A stretch of DNA of 64,000 bases. It comes from Acheta domesticus (taxonomy: Eukaryota > Arthropoda > Insecta > Orthoptera > Gryllidae). The notes beneath the pieces were generated by a model. That model was not told the DNA's origin and did not search any database. It saw nothing but the letters and a program-made list of their open reading frames with translations. The position numbers were made by a program, and so were the translations under genes. The stretch spans positions 33,630,540 through 33,694,539 of the forward strand of contig JAHLJT010009419.1 in NCBI GenBank assembly GCA_031308135.1, given 5' to 3'. Of the stretch, positions 1 to 10,800 are shown in pieces; the stretch's first letter is position 1, and each line of letters begins with the position of its first letter.

Positions 1-470
1 ACACGGAATTATCAATCAATCTGATAACGTTAACGTGAACATGAACAAGCTTTCACATTTACATCGTATCTTTATATTTACGGTTACCGATGTAAATGGT
101 TCTATTCAATAATATGACACTATTCTTCTGAGTTTACGTTAAGTTTTGTGAAATTTATTGTGAATGATCACGATCAAGGAACAACTGTAGACTGAGGTAC
201 ACTATGACATATGTTTCTAAGAAATGAAACTCATTCGTTTACGAGTTCGTGCAGTAGAAGAATATGTGGATTGTGATGCACTAGATGGGTTTGCAGATGG
301 TGCTCGCGGTTCCTGCGTTTCATCATCTAAGGGAGGATAGTAATCATTAACGACTGCAGAACGACATCGTTTAATTACCCACTTATTCACGCCACACAAT
401 CAACAGACCGATGGATTATTGACTCCGGATGCGCCAACTACAGGAGTCATTAACCTCAAGTTTACTTCAT
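1..470. other. No gene seen at the left edge
   Basis: AT-rich sequence with only short reading frames that have no recognisable motif and no codon bias. No repeat shared with the rest of the window was seen here. Confidence 0.4.
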
Positions 471-479
471 TTTATATCC

Positions 480-690
480 CGGCAGGTCAATGTGTTCTTT
501 CCCGCTCTGGAACACGAAATTCGGCTCCGATTTCCACGGAGGCTTTTCCCTCTCCAGGTATCTCTCCTGGGGGGCCCCGCTCTACCTGGCGCTGCCTCTA
601 TGTATCCGACAGGTCTTCCGACGTGTGTGGTGCAGTAGTGCATGTATGTGCGCGCAAGGGAAGAGAAGGAGGCAAGAATGAGGAAGGAAA
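480..690 (-). repeat. Possible diverged 3' part of SINE-A
   Basis: On the minus strand this stretch resembles the body of the SINE-A copies at 12230-12715 and 52640-53070: the plus strand shows a caggtatctc block followed by a GC-rich run and a gtgcatgtatgtg-like block in the same order. The tRNA-like head is missing. The similarity is weak and was judged by eye. Confidence 0.3.
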
Positions 691-842
691 TGTCGTGCGT
701 GTTCCGTCGGCCTTTTGTTATGGCAAGATTTAATATCTGTGTTTCGATTAGAGAAATCTCAAAAAAACTACTGATCATAACATCCAGGCGCTAGAATCCT
801 CCACAGAGAGTTGTTGAATTTGACCCAGCTATAGAGCTAGTA

Positions 843-1215
843 GCGGGCGAAGCGGCTTAGTGCGTAGCGCGCTGACTTCGCAGTCGGGAGGTTGGTGTTC
901 GAGCCCCAGGCCGGCCATCCTGACGGGGATTTTCGTGGTTTATCTGGGTCATAAGGCGAATGCTGGGATGGTTAAAATTGCCACGATCACCTCCCACCTC
1001 TCACCTCCCTCCTCCGACCACCCTACCTCCCACCTCCCATCATCATCCTAGTCCTTTCACCCCTCATCATCACCCTATCACTTCATTCAGTACCATCAGG
1101 GAAAGCGATGGGAAACTACATGATTATATCCTCCAAGAAAACCTATCATGATGATAATACTGTGACGCCATCTAGATGGGTCACCTAACTTCCGTCTATG
1201 AAACAGGACCAAAGA
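843..1215 (+). repeat. tRNA-derived SINE (family B)
   Basis: The first ~75 bases read like a degenerate tRNA: an A-box-like segment (ggcttagtgcgtagcg) and a B-box-like segment (ggtgttcgagcccc) with the usual spacing. A pyrimidine-rich body (ccacctctcacctccc and similar) and a non-tRNA tail follow. A continuous tail makes a working tRNA gene unlikely. Only this copy was noticed in the window. Confidence 0.55.
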
Positions 1216-1299
1216 AGATAGAGCTAGTGTCGAAATTCCGCCACTCTAGGGACTTAAAGCGTAGGACATCTCTGACAATGATCTTTCAGAGGCTACGCT

Positions 1300-2290
1300 G
1301 TTGCCTGAGATATCGCATACGGTACAATAAATAAAAGTGTGGTTACACATACATTTAAGAAATATGTTAATTTACGAGAGCATACTAGTCGGGAGCAAAC
1401 ACGCATCGTTAACGTTGCCGCAATGCAATCTATTTTTATAATCTCCAGTATCTGATTTATTCCCGTTATTTACAATGCGGGACACGATTCAGTTTGAATT
1501 GGAGACTTATGGGTCATTAGGCCAATCTCTTTACGACACTAGAATGTACGAAAAAATTAATTTAATCAGCCCCAAACACATTTTTGTAGACGCATGTTAG
1601 AATTATTTTTTCAATGTTACATAACGCTGCCATCTTTTACAACGGCGCATAGTCATCAAATAGATAAAAAAGCTAATTTGATAATTACCGAAATTATGTC
1701 GAACAAAATAGATGCAGATGACATTTCCCCTCGCTAACGACAAGGCATGAGGTGGTTGGAAGATCGGGATCTCCGGTAGAAGCGTTCACTGCTCCAAACT
1801 GAGGTGCGGCGGACGCAGCTCCTCTGGCCAAAGTGACTGAGGCTTCAACTAACGCCACTGCAGTGCCTCTGACCGGGAAGTCCAGGTGTGAGTCTCAACG
1901 GTGGCAGGATTTTTGACACTAACTAGAGAGCTAGGTCAATTCCAGCCGCTGTCCATCCAAAGGGGAAGACCACGCCATCTCCTGTGATAAAAGCATGCAC
2001 TTGCGGGACCAAAGACCTTAACATTTGACGCAACCGTAAAAAACGAAATAATTAATCAATCAGCTCCTCAGAGTTATGACTGTATACGTGCATCTTACCG
2101 TTCCAATAACACTGGTCGACAAAATTTAAACTTTTTGTCTGTTAAACGTAAAATAATGTCTGTTTCTTATGGAAAATGGTGCTCTAATTTTAAATTTGTG
2201 GAGCATTTATTTATAGCGGGCTACATTTTTTACATTACCGAGATTTTCAGGAAAAATTCTAAGTGTGTCCTCATTCTATTAAGGACCATG
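1300..2290. repeat. Upstream paralogous block (partner 39120-40520)
   Basis: This segment aligns by eye, with many substitutions and small gaps, to 39120-40520, which lies upstream of lipase copy 2. Shared landmarks are the ggtacaataaataaa start, cattaccgaaattatg, a gatgcagatgacat block, the clone of SINE-A that follows, and the edge of a decayed transposon protein. It marks the left part of the ~40-kb tandem duplication. The partner block holds a MITE that is absent here, so 1399-1406 is the empty target site. Confidence 0.75.
1795..2045 (+). repeat. SINE-A copy
   Basis: Contains the family landmarks: gccactgcagtgcctctgac, a diverged B-box region, an actagagagctaggtcaatt block and the tail catctcctgtgataaaagc. 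The same copy occurs at 40060-40300 in the paralogous block, so it was inserted before the duplication. It is too diverged to be a tRNA gene. Confidence 0.65.
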
Positions 2291-2448
2291 TCATATCCCA
2301 GAGCTTTATAATTGTGAACGAGTTCCGACACTATTTCTTTACAGGTCTCTTCTTTTCTGTTACCATGAAAGTCCGTTACGACCTTTCGAAGCGACATCCA
2401 CGCAGTCTTTTCAACACTATTGAAACTTGCCTCAGATGGCCCCTCGTA
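2230..2448 (-). pseudogene. Remnant of a multicopy transposon-associated protein
   Basis: An open stretch of 73 codons on the minus strand ends at a stop at 2230-2232. It carries the pattern AWMSLRKVVTDFHGNR, then a KEIVSELVHNYKALGYDM segment and an HLEFF motif. From memory this matches an internal part of a large uncharacterised protein that occurs in many copies in insect genomes and appears to travel with transposons; the segment at 11379-11470 is the same part of another copy. No start or flanking domains remain. The edge of the same remnant survives at 40430-40525, where SINE sequence cuts it off. Confidence 0.5.
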
Positions 2449-2589
2449 AGCTCTCTCATTTATGATCCTATAAATACACCCTTCTTTATTTTCGCCTCAA
2501 TAATCCTCGAGATTTATTTCAGTACGAGAAACCTGGCTTACGTTTATCGGTAGTAAATAGTGTAGTAAATTTCATCTAACACGCTGCGT

Positions 2590-3680
2590 AGACAGAATCC
2601 ATGTTGTGGGTTCTTGATACCAAAAATCTGGTTTACGGCAAAACGTCTGTCCATCTGTGATCAATGCTAGAGGCTAAACCGTAAGCAGTATTTTCACCAC
2701 AACGAACATTCCTCAATCGATCGGGCGACCTCTTGAATTTGGACAGGATATTTTAATTTTAGGGGGTTCTTGTCATGAAATCTCAAAGACATTTTCAATT
2801 TTTTTACCAAAACGGCTCACAAATTTTACTTTTTTAATACACGAGGACAAAAATTGCGTAAGACCTATTTCGTTCATTTGTCTGAATTTTCGTAAATTGC
2901 AGAATTTTTGAATTTTCGAAAAATTCAAAGATAACTACGAACATGAGGCCTACGTAATTTTTAAGCGTCCTTTACGCTACCCGTGAAAAAAGTTTAAACA
3001 AAAAATTTGTTGTTATTTTTGAGAACATTTTTAAAATGTTATGGCTTCGTATATATTCTTCTTATTCCACCTTTCCCCGTTATACAGGGTCGGTGCTATT
3101 GGGTGTGGGCTCATTTTTATTAATTTTTGCACACTCCATTTTTACACGGATTTGGCGAATGTTTTACGGCCGTATGTCCTTCCTGACGCCAACCACAAGG
3201 AACACACAAGCACATTACATACAGACAACACACACACACACACAATCACTCACGAAACACACTCAACCATGCCCGAGGCGGGATTCGGACCCACGATCCT
3301 TCGGTCCAAGATCGCCACGGCACCACTGCCTTAACGATCTCGGCCACCGGATCAGCTTGTGGCTTCGTATATAGTACACCAAAAAATTAAAATACCAGTT
3401 TCAATCTCTCAGGGCTTCGAGTTCGTTCAGGAATATCAATTCGGATGAAAATAGACGCTAGCGGTGACTACAGACGACTACCGGGCAGGCAGACATACGT
3501 TTTGCCGTGAATACATTTTTGATATTAAGGGCCTACAAAAGTGGATTCTGAGTACACAACATGTTAGAGGAAGAAATTATTCACTATAGAAGAGAGATAT
3601 CGCCAATTTTTAGTTACCAGGCCCAGCCCAGCCACAGGACAATACGATTTTTACTGTCGAAAAATCACCTATATCAGTCG
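2590..3680. repeat. Repeat A fragments, inverted then forward, split by a SINE
   Basis: 2590-2995 is a minus-strand piece of repeat A: it has the reverse complement of the 'ttcggtatcaaggacctac' end region followed by the AT-rich body. 3000-3042 plus 3360-3680 is a plus-strand piece with the gggcttcatgt-like and cctacaaaa blocks. SINE-D interrupts the second piece with a clear target-site duplication. All pieces are old and diverged. Confidence 0.5.
3043..3373 (-). repeat. tRNA-derived SINE (family D) with target-site duplication
   Basis: On the minus strand 3357-3270 forms a tRNA-like head: an A-box-like GGTGGCCGAGATCGTTAAGG and a B-box-like GGGTCCGAATCCC, most like a Ser/Leu-type tRNA. The body includes a (CA)n run at about 3231-3243 and a ggaaggacatacggccgtaa block that resembles tails of other insect SINEs. 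The 14-bp direct repeat tggcttcgtatata at 3043-3056 and 3360-3373 is a convincing target-site duplication, fixing the element at 3057-3359. Confidence 0.75.
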
Positions 3681-6590
3681 CAGTATTATAATACTTTCTC
3701 TGGGCAACGTAAGTACATAGTAAGGCCACAAAGTAAAGATTTCTTAACACGATATCTTAAAAAAAGTACTCAAATTATTTTGAGTTTTTCCCTACGACTA
3801 GGCAACAGTACCCAATTTAATTAAAACGTTTCTTCTCTTCAAAAATTATACCTAAGTATTTTTATGGAATCTCACCTGGAGCGTTAATATTTGTATTACA
3901 AGTATATTTCGTGACTTATTATATTTGTGAATACATATTTTCATATGATCTCTAATGAACATTCTCAATCTCAAAAGTTATTCAGTATATCCCATTTCAA
4001 AATGTTTCACCATTAGGTACTCTCAAACCACAATTTAATTTATTTTATTTGAAGCTGTGTAGCAAGCCTTGCCTATAACAAACCCTGAGATTACATTCGG
4101 CCATTTACTAAGTAATTCTAACAATTATTTCTGGTAGCTAGAATTAGAGAAAATTACACTTTTAGAAGTGAACGTGAATAATGCTAAATTAGAAGTTCTA
4201 AAATAATGTACTTATAGTATCCATTTTAGTCTCAATCCACTATAAATCTTGATAGTCTTCTTATGTTGCAACGAGCCAAATCAATCTACTCAAACTCTAT
4301 GTTATTCTGAAGGAAATGCAATTCTGAAAGAACAAAAGAACGTAACTTAAGGCTAGAATTTATACAACAGAACAAAGATTGCACTTGTTCTGAACATTCA
4401 GGATTAAGAATCAATCCAATATCGTTATCTTTTATACATGTACTTCTCAGATTATCGTACTGGGGGCAAATTTCTTGCTAGTATATACTTGGAATTTAGT
4501 ATTTACTTCTACAATACGCACTAGTAAAAAATGCGAAACTTCACACGAACATAAAAAAAATCATTCTCTTAAGATTATTAACATAGAATAATTTATTTTT
4601 ATTAACAGTGTGCATTTCAGCCGAACGTTATTAGTTCATTAGGAAAATAAGCTAGCTAAAGATAAAATTTGGGCACGGTTAACAGGTCAAAGTTCAAATT
4701 GATTATTCGCTTCACACTGTCTAATCAGAACGTATTTGACTTCCTCTACTACTTCATATTTATACATTTCCGTTCTTGTCTGTAAATATAAATGGACTGC
4801 CAAGAACAAAATTGAGAACGAATTTAGTGTCACCCACCTAACAAGGTCATTTGAAGTACTTTTACTCCCATTCTTCAAAAATACACAATTATCTAATGGT
4901 GCAACAGCAACACCTACTTACTCGCATTATTTGAAGTTGTTGTACAATATTATAATAGTAGCTGAAGTACCTGGTGTTGTCCGGATATTTATGACAGTAA
5001 ATGATTAGCCAGGAATAGGAATTCCATATTTTCGTGCCCTGCAGTGGGGCCTACTTCTGTGCCATTGTATCCCTGTTCCGCCCTGTCCCGCCCAGCCAGC
5101 TCTGTCTTGTCTTGCTCCTTCTTTGGAAATTTCCTGTCTACCTCGCTCCCTTTCGCAACAAAATTTATATTTTTCTTATTAGGAGTTCCAGCTCCCAAAC
5201 ATTTCTCACTTCATAGCAAAAAACTATAAAAAATTTAAACTACAAAATAAAATACAGACACATTCTTTTTGTGGAGTTTTATATTTTACACCAATACATT
5301 CAATAAATTGCCACATTGTAAAACTAACTCTTTTTTATGTTTTTTCTTCTATAAGCATTCATAAGAATAGTTCATAAAGAAAGGTTCAAAATTTTTCTCC
5401 TGCCAACTCGCAACATTGTAAGAAGTTACTTTTTTAAGCGGAGTATAACATGCTAGAGTTCTCTCATGGGCACGCTAGAAGATAGCTCCGGAGTAATAGA
5501 TAAAAATGTCATTACGTAATTGATGAATCGTAATCATAAAAGTAAATGAAAATATCTACACTGAAACGTAATTGCCGGTTTTTATAATTATATTGAAGAC
5601 AACAGAAATATACATGCGTGTCCTATATGCTAGTAACATGTATAACATATTTGTTTAGGTAAATAAATTCATCATACCATTGCAACAAAAGAACAATACT
5701 GATCCGCCAACATCTACATTATGTGTTCACAATAAACTGACAATATAATGAAACACTTAATAGAACAGTGTTAGCTTCATTATTTGATCTGGATATCTAG
5801 ATTCTACGGATCTTGGAATGTGAATAGTAGAAACCAAGGACACACAGAATTTTTTATTTGCTAAGACTAAATATTTTTAGAAAAAATAATTTTTGCGTAT
5901 TTTTGTAGAAAAAATGGAATTCATTATTACAGCTATTGACATTTATGCACTCTTGAATCTATGATGTAAAGCTAGGCGAATAATATCTAGAAAATAAATT
6001 TAGTTATTAATTATTAATTTATTAATAAATTATTTATGTAATAAATTATTTTGTCTCGGCATTGTCAAGTTTTGTGATTTAAAATGACTATAAGCCTGAT
6101 GATGAGGTAAAAGTAACCTTGAAACTGTTGCTACTTGATTTATTTATATTAAAGTTTCTATTTATTAAAAATAAGTGTTTCAATAATAATTGGACCAAGT
6201 TAAATATAATTATATGATCATATGTGTTAATTCAATTTGCGCTGTTTAGGAAAATTAAGGTTTCAAGTTTTGTCTTGCTAATGAACAGGAGAACAAGTAC
6301 AGTGGCACATGAATTGGAAAGTTTGGAAATGATTATGGACAATAAAATATTAATAACCATATTCCAAGTAAAGGTAACAGAGTATTTCAGTACATAGAAT
6401 AAACAAAAAAAGACAGGATACGCATCGGGAAAAAGGAAATATGTCAAATGTTTACATACAGAGAATTTGACTAAAGGGAACTCGTTAAAACAGCATTTAC
6501 TTGTTCGCATTATTTCTAACTTCTGTAATTTCCAAAAATTCACGTAGTTGAACGCAAATGAGAACTGTGCAATTTTTAAGTACATTGCGC
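3681..6590. other. AT-rich upstream region, nothing recognised
   Basis: No coding signal or known repeat family. A slightly GC-richer patch lies at 5030-5200. A gcctgatgatgaggtaaaag block at about 6095-6114, followed by ccttgaaactgttgct, resembles the 3' end of some retroelements but is too short to classify. The 121-codon minus-strand reading frame at 6232-6597 is hydrophobic, AT-driven and lacks family motifs; I read it as chance. Confidence 0.4.
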
Positions 6591-6599
6591 TGTCCATGG

Positions 6600-6845
6600 A
6601 GAAATTTTAAAGAAAAAGTTAGGAGCTGTTTATGAGAACATGTTTTTTCTTCACAAATTGCATTATCTTCCAGTAGAAATTTCGCAAAAAATACTCGGGT
6701 TTACAAAAAACATATGCATAACTTTTTTAAACAGATATAATTGTTTAGAATAGATTTCATTGACGACAACAACCTCTAACTTCCATATTGTATCTTTGCA
6801 AAGTTAATTTTTTGCAATTTTCGAAAATTCAATGTTCGTAAAAAA
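6600..6845 (+). repeat. Degenerate repeat A fragment
   Basis: Carries the family's gagctgttt-tgagaac block and a ttttgcaattttcgaaaattc block in plus orientation, but with many changes. Both ends are missing. Confidence 0.35.
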
Positions 6846-6849
6846 TTGG

Positions 6850-7190
6850 AGCAGCTGCACTTTTACCATTCTTAGCTACATTCGAGGAAACAATTATACG
6901 TACGAGGAAAATATACAGCGGAATAGGCGGGGTGGGAGGGAGGAGTTGTTGGTGGCACGTACATGGGAAGCAAAATAGGGCGTGCGGAGGATATCGAGGA
7001 AGAGGTAGAGAGGAAGGGGCTGGATGGGCGCGTCGGGGGTAGTCATCAGGACGGTCAAGGGTGGCCGCACAGGGCATGCGAGGTAGTCAGGCGAAGCCCG
7101 CGGGGCGGACGAGGCTGCTTAAATAGATGATTGTGTGGATAAAGTGAGGTCCGGGGAGCGCCGGTTAATCAGCTAGTTTTAAAATTTTCC
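6850..7190 (+). promoter_or_regulatory. Distal 5' block conserved between the two lipase copies
   Basis: A G-rich strand shared with 47020-47310: both contain aggcggggtgggagggagga, gtagtcat-aggacgg-caagg, gaggctgcttaa and a ccggttaatca end. It sits 0.5-0.8 kb upstream of the start codon in each copy. It may hold regulatory sites or may simply be a repeat carried by the duplication; the sequence does not decide. Confidence 0.4.
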
Positions 7191-7289
7191 AATAAATTGA
7201 GTTATTGCTCGATTTTTTCAGCAATCATTTCTAAATAAAAATGACAAATTCTGAACATATTTTTGTGTATATACCAGCATTTGAACGGC

Positions 7290-7675
7290 GCGGGAGTAAT
7301 GTTTTTATGAGGTTTTAAAGCCTTGATATTGAAACTGATTGATCTAAACTGAAAATTTTCATTTTTAGACTTTTTCTCGAGACGTTTCCGGAAATGCGAC
7401 TGTTTCGTTGGAAACTGTCTATCGGGGGTTCGCAAAGGAGAAGCGGCAAGGTGAAGCGACCCGCCGGGGATTGGGGAGGGGCGCTGTCCATCAGGCGGCC
7501 GGAACGGGACTCGTGCGAGCGGAGCGGGACGTGTCGCGCCGGGTCGCGTCGCAAGGTCGCCCCCTGCAGGCTGGAGCGGGGGCGGAGGCAGGGCAGGGGC
7601 AGAGAGACGTCTATATATACGTGTGGGAGCCGCGGTCCTGCCCCACTCGCCCTGTCCGTCGCCTCGCCCAGCGCC
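7290..7675 (+). promoter_or_regulatory. Proximal promoter and 5' UTR of lipase copy 1
   Basis: A CpG-rich region closely matches 47430-47779 upstream of copy 2, including the ttagactttttctcgagacg block and the GC-rich stretch from 7480. A clear TATA box (tatatata) lies at 7612-7619. With the usual ~30-base spacing transcription would begin near 7642, giving a 5' UTR of only ~35 bases; no strong initiator motif was identified. The context around the ATG is gcgccATGt. Confidence 0.7.
7612..7619 (+). promoter_or_regulatory. TATA box, lipase copy 1
   Basis: The string tatatata stands alone in GC-rich sequence, 57 bases before the ATG, and is conserved in copy 2 at 47728-47735. Confidence 0.75.
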
Positions 7676-7868
7676 ATGTCCGTCGCGCAGGCGCTGCTGC
7701 TGCTGGCGGCCCTTCGCCCTGCGGCGATCGCCCTCAGCGTCCCTTCGCCCCTGCCACAGCTCCCACCATACCTTCGTGCCGCGCCGCTGCCCGCGAAAGC
7801 CGCCGCCGCCGTCGCCTCCGCCGCCGACGCCGCCGTCGTCACCGAGCTTCCCGTGCCCCAGCAACCGC
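7676..7868 (+). CDS. Lipase copy 1, exon 1 (signal peptide)
   Basis: Encodes residues 1-64 plus one base of codon 65. The start is the first ATG after the TATA box and begins a textbook signal peptide. The donor is gtgagt (7869). The remainder is low-complexity Ala/Pro sequence ending TELPVPQQP; it has no family counterpart and is probably removed or flexible. Confidence 0.85.
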
Positions 7869-10800
7869 GTGAGTATTCGCCTGGAGTAGTGATGCGTAGA
7901 GACCGGAATAATATGTAATATCAAACGTCAAAATATGTGCATAAATATGGAATGGAAACAGTGAGAATATATAATAAATAAAGCCGGATATAATATTAAA
8001 ATACACTTCACATCTGCATAGTACGAAATCATTCACATCTGCATAGTTATCATTCACATCTGCATAGTACGAAATTGCATTTATAAAATATTTCGTAAAC
8101 AAAGCAATATTAAAATATACTCTAAAGGTGACAAGTCAGTGATACTTTTCACACCTAAGGTGAAAATCTCAGATGCTAACGCGCACTTCACGCCACTGAG
8201 AGAACTGAAGCAGGCGCGCCGGACTTGAAGAACATCCGACCATGTATTTACGTAGCGTACTTTGAGTAGGTAGCACGCAATAATCATTTAGAGAAAAGGC
8301 TGATGTTTTGAAAATACTTTCTTGCGCACAAATATGTAATAAAATTGTAGAAAATTTATTAAATAGAAATATATTTTGAAAAAATAGCAAAATATGAAAC
8401 TTAATATGAAAAAATATCTATTGAAAAATTAGATATTGTGTAAGGACGGCGACAATGCGCCAACATTACAACTTTGAGAACGGAAAAACCAAATTAAAAA
8501 ATAATAAGAACAATGGATGCTTATGAAGATAGTACAAACAGCGTTTGCTTGGTTCGTTCACATAAACTGACAAATTTACACAATTGTGATTATGTAAATT
8601 TTTCATTTACAATCAAAACATCCAAGACGTAAAAAATCGAACATAAAACATCAATCTTGAAATACTTTTGTAATGCTGTCACATAAATTTAATTTAAAAG
8701 TTCAAAAAGATCCAACAAATCGATTTCGGACAGTCAAATTTTTAATAACAGTTTACATTAATAACGTAAGTTTTTAATGTAAACTGTTATTAAAAAATTG
8801 ACTGTCCGAAATCTTTTTGTTGGATCTTTTTGAACTTTAAAAATCTTAAAAAAACAACAACTTTAATATGACAATGTTTAAAACAGCAGCGTTTCTACAA
8901 AAATATCGATATTTTGAAAACGTAATCGATGAAGCATCCCTACTCCGGAGCACGACGGCACGACGGTCGTAGTACATGAAAGTGTACAAAAACACGGTGT
9001 GCTTCGCGCAGGCGACCAACACAGCGCGATCACATCGGCGATCCAAACCTATTATCGTTGTATTTTAATTTGCATTCCTTATTATCTACAGGGCCCTGCG
9101 TTGCCTGGGTGTTTATTAATCACAAACATCTATTAGATAGGCGTTTGGGGAACCTTCAATTGCTGAAGAGATTGAGACCCATGAGCGATAAACTAATGAG
9201 TAAATGATAATGGTAATGACGATTAGGCAAATGATGTTGAAGTAATGTTGGAATGAAAATCACTAATGATGCAATGGCGGGATGAAATTAGTGCGGGCAC
9301 TAGCTGTGTATGCGTTAACCATTACGCCATGAATCAATTTAGCTTTGAAACTTAAGTTTCTTTTTAGAATCAAGAGTTATTGTATCCATCCGCTCGGTCT
9401 GGAAAGATTTTCTATTACCTACGATAGTTTATAAAAAGTAGATTAAAGTAGAATTAATTATTTGCAAATCAGCGCTAAGGTATTTCCCAACTTCAAAATC
9501 GTTCTAGCTCTTACCCCTGAGTTTTGAGAGACAATTTCTACTTGATATTGCAGAAATAAGAAAGAAATAACGAGTGCGAGCGAGAGGGACGGATTTTGGA
9601 CAATAGATTTCGATTAAATATTACTTCTGTCGTGTTGAAAGGTTACACGGAGGGTGAATCCTACTAATAAGTTAATCTCTTCGGCACTCAAGGGTCTGCA
9701 TGACGTTTAGTGGGCTCTGTTAGTTCATTCGAAGATTTATCAGAGATACCCTGAGTGAGATATATTAAGAATGATCTGAGAGGATATTTAATTTTGATCG
9801 ATTTGAAGTACACAATTTTAAACATCTATTTTTAAGGAACAGATTTCACTTAGGGAAAAAATCTCTACTTCAATATTTCAGTTGTAGGAAGATGCCAAAC
9901 ATTTTTTGCAATTTCCGATACGGACAGATGGACAGACGGACGTTTTGCTTTCTATTGTTTTTTCGGTATCAAGGACCTACAAAACAGGGATTCAGGCTAC
10001 ACCACGTGTTAGGGGATTTTCCCCCTTAATTTAGCAACTGTATTTTTCCACTTTTTCGTTCTCAGGGCCCGGCAATGAATTTTTTCTGCCAAAAATCCGC
10101 CGTTATTTCGCGCAGCAACTTTCCCTAAATTACGTATATTCCTCCGAATATACGTATGTATACGGAAAGTAAAACGATTGACAATGCCATATACAATACA
10201 AATTAACATAATAAACACAAAGGAATACAAAATAATGAAATCACTATTTACAATTTGGTGTTTACATCAGAGCTTAACATATTACAATGAGAAGTTTCTG
10301 AAAACGTTGAAGGTTCCGTCCAACTTAGTGGTTACAATAACACTGGTCGACAAGGTTTTCTTCACAAGAAATCTGATTACTGAATCTAGTGTGATTTTTT
10401 ATACTGAATTCAGACATGCATTCAGAATTTTTCCATCAGGCACATTTTTTTTGTGACAGCTATTTTTTAAAATTTGATTTTAACATTCTCTTTTACCTGA
10501 CATATGAACCTTTACAATATGTGTAACGATTTTATTCACGATGTATTGTATATAAAATATCATTCTAAAATAACACAGGCAATAGTGTGCTGGTTGATTC
10601 ATGTTTCGATATGCTCATACAAGTTAATCTGGGATGGTGATGTGTCATTATTGAGGCATCTATGAGATTGTTAGAATGAATATTACTACTGTTATATTTC
10701 CTTCCTTTGTGATTAGACGTGTACTGTGTAAGCTATGTATTTTCATCATGCCAAGAACGTGTGTAAATCATACATACAATTTATTATCTATTTGTGGTGA

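Noticed and set aside
6232..6597. 121-codon hydrophobic minus-strand frame, considered as a chemoreceptor fragment
   Set aside because: Hydrophobicity follows from AT-rich composition; no receptor motif, exon boundary or homologous frame nearby.
7202..7924. Long minus-strand frames (up to 240 codons) opposite lipase exon 1
   Set aside because: They mirror the GC-rich promoter and signal-peptide exon; composition is low-complexity and the sense strand has a clear gene.
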